NCBI GenBank assembly: GCA_003231035.1
Contig: QIHU01000687.1
Span: 1-10,876 of the forward strand
DNA length: 10,876 bases
Reading direction: 5' to 3'
DNA from: Acidobacteriota bacterium
GTDB lineage: Bacteria > Acidobacteriota > Thermoanaerobaculia > Multivoradales > SZUA-115
Shown here: piece after piece, positions 7,526-10,876 of the stretch
How positions within the stretch are numbered: position 1 is the first letter of the stretch
Layout of the letters: each line of letters opens with the position of its first letter
Position numbers and translations under genes: made by a program
The notes under the pieces: generated by a model
What the model saw: only the letters and a program-made list of their open reading frames with translations
Told to the model about the DNA's origin: nothing
Database searches by the model: none

Positions 7526-7720
7526 GAGCTCGTGTCTCCCGCGCAGTGGCCTAAGGCTGCGGGAACGGACCCCCGGAGGGCACGGATCGGCTCTCTTCAC
7601 AAAGCGGAGGTGAATGTCTGAACCCGAAGGGTGAGTTGCGCCGGAGCGTGAAGAGAGCCGACACGGAGTGCACACATCGAGCCCGCAGCCGCCCGGCCAC
7701 TGCGCGGGAGACACGAACTC
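7526..7720 (-). ncRNA. Candidate structured RNA / long nested palindrome
   Basis: Three complementary pairs nest in order. Outer stem: 7530-7551 with 7695-7716, 22 of 22 bp, extended past one mismatch to 7526-7528 with 7718-7720. Middle stem: GGCTGCGGG (7555-7563) with CCCGCAGCC (7682-7690). Inner stem: CGGCTCTCTTCAC (7588-7600) with GTGAAGAGAGCCG (7648-7660), plus GCAC/GTGC (7580-7583 with 7668-7671). The 47-base apical region holds a small hairpin, ACCC-GAA-GGGT (7622-7632). The fold is a rod of about 195 nt with internal loops. Strand is uncertain; minus is preferred because the single mismatch (C7529/A7717) becomes a G-U pair on that strand and a T-run of six (7513-7508) follows the closing stem there. 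I could not match it to tmRNA, RNase P RNA, SRP RNA or tRNA. It may instead be a repeat element that has no RNA role. Confidence 0.5.
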
Positions 7721-7821
7721 GACCCCCAGCGGGCAGCGCCCATGGTTCCAAGCCCTCCCGACACTCGAAGCACCGCACCCCCCCCCCAACCCTTGTGTCC
7801 CCGGGAACCCAGCGCGAAGGT

Positions 7822-7850
7822 CCCCTAGCGGGCCCGAGGCTCACTAGGGG
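7822..7850 (-). repeat. Inverted repeat at the receptor gene stop
   Basis: CCCCTAG (7822-7828) and CTAGGGG (7844-7850) are complementary around 15 bases. The right arm contains the receptor's TAG stop (7844-7846 on the minus strand). There is no following T-run, so it is only a weak terminator candidate; it could stabilise the mRNA 3' end. Confidence 0.35.
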
Positions 7851-10600
7851 CAACACTTGGACCTAAACCGAGCGCCAATGCGGAAGATCCGCGGCGAAAT
7901 CGTCTCTCGGATGAAGTCGCTGTTGAGGTTAGTAAAACTGCCAACCTGCGTCCCACTGTTGTCCACATACCGCGAGGAAACAATGCCCTCGGTCTGTAGA
8001 GTGTCGTTGTTGTTGAACAGGTTGAAGGCGTCGATTCCGAGGGTCAAACCAAAGTCGCTGAAGGTGAACTCCTTCTCCACACGAGTATTGACAATCAACA
8101 GATCGTCGTGGCGGAAGGCATCGGTCTCCGGCGACACCAAGACGGTGCGGCCAAAACCATCCGCGTTGGTGAACCGAGAACGACCGCCGATCGTGGTGCG
8201 ATAGGGAATGGCAAAGCCTTCATGAAGATTCACGTCTGCCGAGAGATTGAATCCCCACTTGCGATCTGGAGCCACTTGGTACAAGCCCGAGACGTTTGCC
8301 GACCAGCGACTGGAGATCCACACTTCTCCCTTGTTACCGGAGCCCGTACTCTGGGTCAGAACCTGGTCGCCGTTGACCGTGCCAATGCCGCGAGTGGGAT
8401 CCTGGATATCCCGGGCCGAGCGGCCCGCGTAGGTCCAGTCAGAGAAGTTCACGAAACCACGCAACATCCAACGATCGTGGAGCCGTTTGGTGACCGTCAA
8501 GTTAATCCCAACGTAGTCTTGCCCCAGGTCGCTGTTGCGGGTCAGCGAGCCACGGGCGGGATCTCGCATCACTCCCGAACGCAACGCGAAGACCGGCTCC
8601 GCGAAAGTACTGCCGTCCGGCAAGGTTCCTTGCACGGTACCGACCTGCTCGAAGTCCGAGCGCAACACCGCCCGCGTCGTACCGCTCTCCACCACCAAGG
8701 GATCGTTGACCACAAAATTACTATTCTCTCGGAAGATCGCTTGGATCCCGACGACGAACTCAGGACGAATCGCGTGCTCCACACCGAGGACGACCTCGTC
8801 GGTCAGCGGCGGGTCGAGGCCAGGATCGAGCAAATTCGAAACCTGAGTGCGATCTCCGACAATACCCCCCTGGGAAGGAGGAACCAAGACAATCGAATCT
8901 TGATCAATGATGTTGTCGCCATTGTCGTCACGCCAGTAGAAGTATTGGAAGACCACCGGATTCACTCCTAAACCGGAGAAAAACCCGGTGCCCAGGTTCT
9001 CGGCAAAGCGAGAATAGCTAGCGCGCAGCAGGGTGTCGCGCCCCTCTCCTAGAGCGTAGGTAATACCGATTCGCGGAGCGATGGACTCCCAATCGAAACC
9101 GGAGTCCCCACCGACCTTGGTAAAGGCCGGAATATCAGCAAAACGAGCCGCTGGTTGCGGCGCATCGCCGTTGGTCGGTTGCTGGAGATCGTAACGAACT
9201 CCCGCATTCACCGTCACATTGCCCCAGGTAATGGTGTCTTGTAACAAGAGGTTCCACTGATCGAACTCATCCGACCTGAAAATATCGTGATAGGCCCTGC
9301 CGAGGAAATCGCTACCGCTGGCACCGTAGAAAGGGCCAAAAACGCCAAGTCCAACCAGTCCTTGCCCAGGGAACGAGCTGAGAGATGAAACTTCGTTACG
9401 ACGATAGCCGGCACCGAACTTCAACTCGTGGTTCACGTCACCGGCATTGAAGAAGGCGGAACCATCCACCTTCGCCTGCTCTTGCGGTCGATCGGTCGAG
9501 TAGCCGAAGAAGCTATTGTGAAACACAGCCCTCTGATCCCAGACTATATTGAGATTCGGATCCGTCCCCAAACCGCCGATCGGGTCGAATGCGAAGCCGC
9601 CACCAACGTAAGAAACCAACCCCGTAACGAACAGGCTGTCCGTAAAGATATGGGTATCTTCCACTTTGTAGATGTCCGTCGGTCCAGTTTGCAGGTAGGT
9701 CGTCTCGCGTGGCCGGGTTGGGCCGGCACCTCGACCATCCTTCACCTTGTCTCCAAAGTGATAGAAGAGGATTCCTGAGTTGTTCGAAGACAACTGCGCG
9801 TTGAGTTTCAAGGCATAGCTTTCCAGGTCGGTGTTATCGGGAATCGGGTCACCTTGCCCCAATTGGAAGGCCTTGATGTCTTGCACTCCGTAGGTGCCCC
9901 AAACCCATAGCCGATCCCTGACCAACGGTCCCCCCAGATCGGCACCGTAGTCGTCGAGGCTCTCGGTCGAAGCAGTAGCGGAGATCGGCTCCTGAGCCGA
10001 GTTTCCGTTCCACGGCCCCGCTTGGCCCAAGTCGGCCGCATCGATCGAGGGATCGGACTGCCAACTCTCGTCGGTGGCCAAATAGCGACCCGACACCTTC
10101 CAAGCATTAGTGCCACGCTTGGTCACCAGATTCAACTGAACACCGCCGGTGAGAGCGTTGATATCGCTACCACCCGTCGAGATCGCCATCGCCTCAAAGG
10201 AATCGAAATTGTAATAGGTCGGAGAGGAACCGCGAGCCGAAGGATCGCTGATCGAAACTCCGTCAATCGACCAACTCGCCGTGGCACCCGACGAACCGGC
10301 GCCAACAAAGTTGGACTGCTGACCACTCTCATTCCCACCCACGTTGACCCTGTCCACCAACACTCCAGGCACCGACGTAAGAATCGCCCAGGGATCTCGA
10401 GCGGTGGGGATCTTCTCTAGTTCCACCGAGGTAATGTTGGATCCAATCGTAAACTTGCGCTGATCCAAGAGCGGTGCCCGCTCCGCCACCACGGTGATGA
10501 CCCCGCCTTGAACCGCCGGTGCGTGTTCGAGTTCCAACGAGGTGTTCTTACCTACCGCGATCTCAATGTTGGGGTACTCGACGGTCGAGAAACCGTCCAA
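7844..10600 (-). CDS. Oar-like TonB-dependent receptor, plug and barrel (frameshifted from its N-terminus)
   Basis: This is an outer-membrane active-transport receptor, powered by TonB-ExbB-ExbD, for a large substrate that cannot be named here. From the TTG at 10600 the frame codes for 918 residues: the end of a carboxypeptidase-regulatory-like domain (DGFSTVEYPNIEIAVGKNTS), a plug domain (about 40-165: LEKIPTARDPWAILTSVPGVLVDRVNVGG, GNESGQQSNFVG, WSIDGVSISDP, VQLNLVTKRGTN), then a long barrel rich in alternating strands (for example YALKLNAQLSSNNSGILFYHF) up to ISPRIFRIGARF. It lacks a signal peptide and has no good start, because its real beginning lies in another frame at 10552-10848. The TTG is therefore a nominal start inside a broken gene. 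The C-terminus ends RSKCCP rather than with the usual final aromatic residue. It is convergent with queA. Confidence 0.88.
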   Translation of the reverse strand: MDGFSTVEYPNIEIAVGKNTSLELEHAPAVQGGVITVVAERAPLLDQRKFTIGSNITSVELEKIPTARDPWAILTSVPGVLVDRVNVGGNESGQQSNFVGAGSSGATASWSIDGVSISDPSARGSSPTYYNFDSFEAMAISTGGSDINALTGGVQLNLVTKRGTNAWKVSGRYLATDESWQSDPSIDAADLGQAGPWNGNSAQEPISATASTESLDDYGADLGGPLVRDRLWVWGTYGVQDIKAFQLGQGDPIPDNTDLESYALKLNAQLSSNNSGILFYHFGDKVKDGRGAGPTRPRETTYLQTGPTDIYKVEDTHIFTDSLFVTGLVSYVGGGFAFDPIGGLGTDPNLNIVWDQRAVFHNSFFGYSTDRPQEQAKVDGSAFFNAGDVNHELKFGAGYRRNEVSSLSSFPGQGLVGLGVFGPFYGASGSDFLGRAYHDIFRSDEFDQWNLLLQDTITWGNVTVNAGVRYDLQQPTNGDAPQPAARFADIPAFTKVGGDSGFDWESIAPRIGITYALGEGRDTLLRASYSRFAENLGTGFFSGLGVNPVVFQYFYWRDDNGDNIIDQDSIVLVPPSQGGIVGDRTQVSNLLDPGLDPPLTDEVVLGVEHAIRPEFVVGIQAIFRENSNFVVNDPLVVESGTTRAVLRSDFEQVGTVQGTLPDGSTFAEPVFALRSGVMRDPARGSLTRNSDLGQDYVGINLTVTKRLHDRWMLRGFVNFSDWTYAGRSARDIQDPTRGIGTVNGDQVLTQSTGSGNKGEVWISSRWSANVSGLYQVAPDRKWGFNLSADVNLHEGFAIPYRTTIGGRSRFTNADGFGRTVLVSPETDAFRHDDLLIVNTRVEKEFTFSDFGLTLGIDAFNLFNNNDTLQTEGIVSSRYVDNSGTQVGSFTNLNSDFIRETISPRIFRIGARFRSKCCP

Positions 10601-10848
10601 CTCCGCGGAGATCTCGTAGCCGACCCTAGGAACCTTACTTGGCCTTGGCCGTCGCTCTGCTGAAGCTGCGGAGCGCCCTGCCCGGTGAGCGTCACCGTAA
10701 CGCCCGCCAATACGTTTCCGGAGCTATCCGTAGTCTTGACAAAGAGGTTTCCGGAGGTGACTTGAGCGAAGCCTACCGAGCTCAGGCCTAGTACCAAGAT
10801 GAGGGCCAAGAACGGCCCAATTCGCAGACTTTTCCTTTGCATCATCAT
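10552..10848 (-). pseudogene. N-terminal fragment of the TonB-dependent receptor (signal peptide + CarboxypepD_reg-like)
   Basis: This frame starts with ATG codons at 10848, 10845 and 10842, preceded by AGGAAG (10859-10854), the best ribosome binding site in the window. It codes for a signal peptide (basic RKSLR, hydrophobic core, likely cut after GFA) and the first part of a carboxypeptidase-regulatory-like beta-sandwich (GNLFVKTTDSSGNVLAGVTV, then GQGQVRFLG). After FLG the frame yields an unrelated Arg/Ser-rich tail and stops at 10552. The next bases in the other frame read GYEISAELDGFSTVEYPNI, exactly the expected continuation. The two frames are thus one gene broken at about 10619-10626. 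Relatives usually carry about six residues between FL and Tyr here, but only 8 bases are present, which suggests a small deletion (about 7-10 bases). An assembly error is also possible. Confidence 0.8.
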
Positions 10849-10876
10849 GTCCACTTCCTACCTTTCCTTTTCGGAA
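10849..10876 (-). promoter_or_regulatory. Receptor gene leader with Shine-Dalgarno
   Basis: On the minus strand the bases before the receptor's ATG cluster are purine-rich, with AGGAAG five bases before the ATG at 10848 (eight before the one at 10845). A second purine stretch, AAAGGAAAGG, lies just upstream. Any promoter is outside the window. Confidence 0.5.

Larger units (their letters stand above)
7284..7843. other. Gene-free, inverted-repeat-rich intergenic block
   Basis: This 560-bp gap lies between the convergent queA and receptor genes and holds no credible coding region. Open frames exist on both strands, but their translations are Arg/Ser/Pro-rich with no domain and look like by-products of GC-rich DNA. 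The block holds three hairpins (7297-7319, 7322-7347, 7359-7387), a large nested palindrome (7526-7720), two C-runs (9 at 7420-7428, 10 at 7778-7787) on the same strand either side of the palindrome, and an A-run of six at 7508-7513. GC content looks like that of the neighbours. The amount of pairing is well above what a plain spacer would need. Confidence 0.7.

Noticed and set aside
7526..7720. Palindrome as an integron attC site or a retron RNA
   Set aside because: I see no attC-type end motifs (GTTRRRY / RYYYAAC), no integrase and no reverse transcriptase in the window.
7409..7789. Minus-strand open frame of 126 residues in the intergenic block
   Set aside because: Its translation is Arg/Ser/Gly-rich without a recognisable domain or ribosome binding site, and it runs straight through the palindrome; better explained as non-coding.
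7284..7843. tRNA, tmRNA, RNase P RNA or CRISPR array in the gap
   Set aside because: I found no cloverleaf, none of the conserved tmRNA/RNase P sequence blocks that I know, and no regularly spaced repeats.
8108..8971. Plus-strand open frame of 287 residues
   Set aside because: It lies wholly antisense to the receptor barrel, whose protein features are clear; no domain or start signal supports it.

Overview
The window is GC-rich, densely coded bacterial DNA. The receptor at the right end belongs to the Oar-like TonB-dependent type, with a carboxypeptidase-regulatory-like N-terminal domain and a conserved plug motif (GNESGQQSNFVG). Such receptors are abundant in Acidobacteriota and also occur in Myxococcota. 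I lean towards Acidobacteriota (Thermoanaerobaculia-like), but this is an inference from gene style. Shine-Dalgarno sites are weak or absent at most starts.

Layout, left to right. (1) The 3' part of a ketoacyl-synthase-fold gene (+), in which all three catalytic positions are replaced, so it looks like a chain-length-factor-type or otherwise non-condensing partner. (2) Convergent with it, a membrane sensor histidine kinase (-). Its stop codon and that of the ketoacyl synthase lie in one short dyad. (3) Divergent from the kinase, a tight (+) operon: a family-5 (peptide/nickel type) substrate-binding lipoprotein, two DppB/DppC-like permeases, and queA. The first three genes overlap, and queA starts on the base after the last permease's stop. 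No ATPase subunit is present. (4) A gene-free block of about 560 bp (7284-7843) between the convergent queA and receptor genes. It is full of inverted repeats: three hairpins just after queA, then a 195-bp nested imperfect palindrome (7526-7720) whose three stems fit inside one another like the helices of a structured RNA. (5) A TonB-dependent outer-membrane receptor (-) that fills the rest. Its reading frame is broken near 10619-10626, so signal peptide and plug/barrel are in different frames.

Functionally, the solute-uptake operon beside a sensor kinase suggests a nutrient-acquisition locus, with the kinase possibly sensing or regulating something related, although no response regulator is visible. 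QueA (queuosine tRNA modification) is probably an operon passenger. The most unusual parts are the structured intergenic block, the catalytically dead ketoacyl synthase, the frameshifted receptor and the long overlap between the binding-protein and permease genes.
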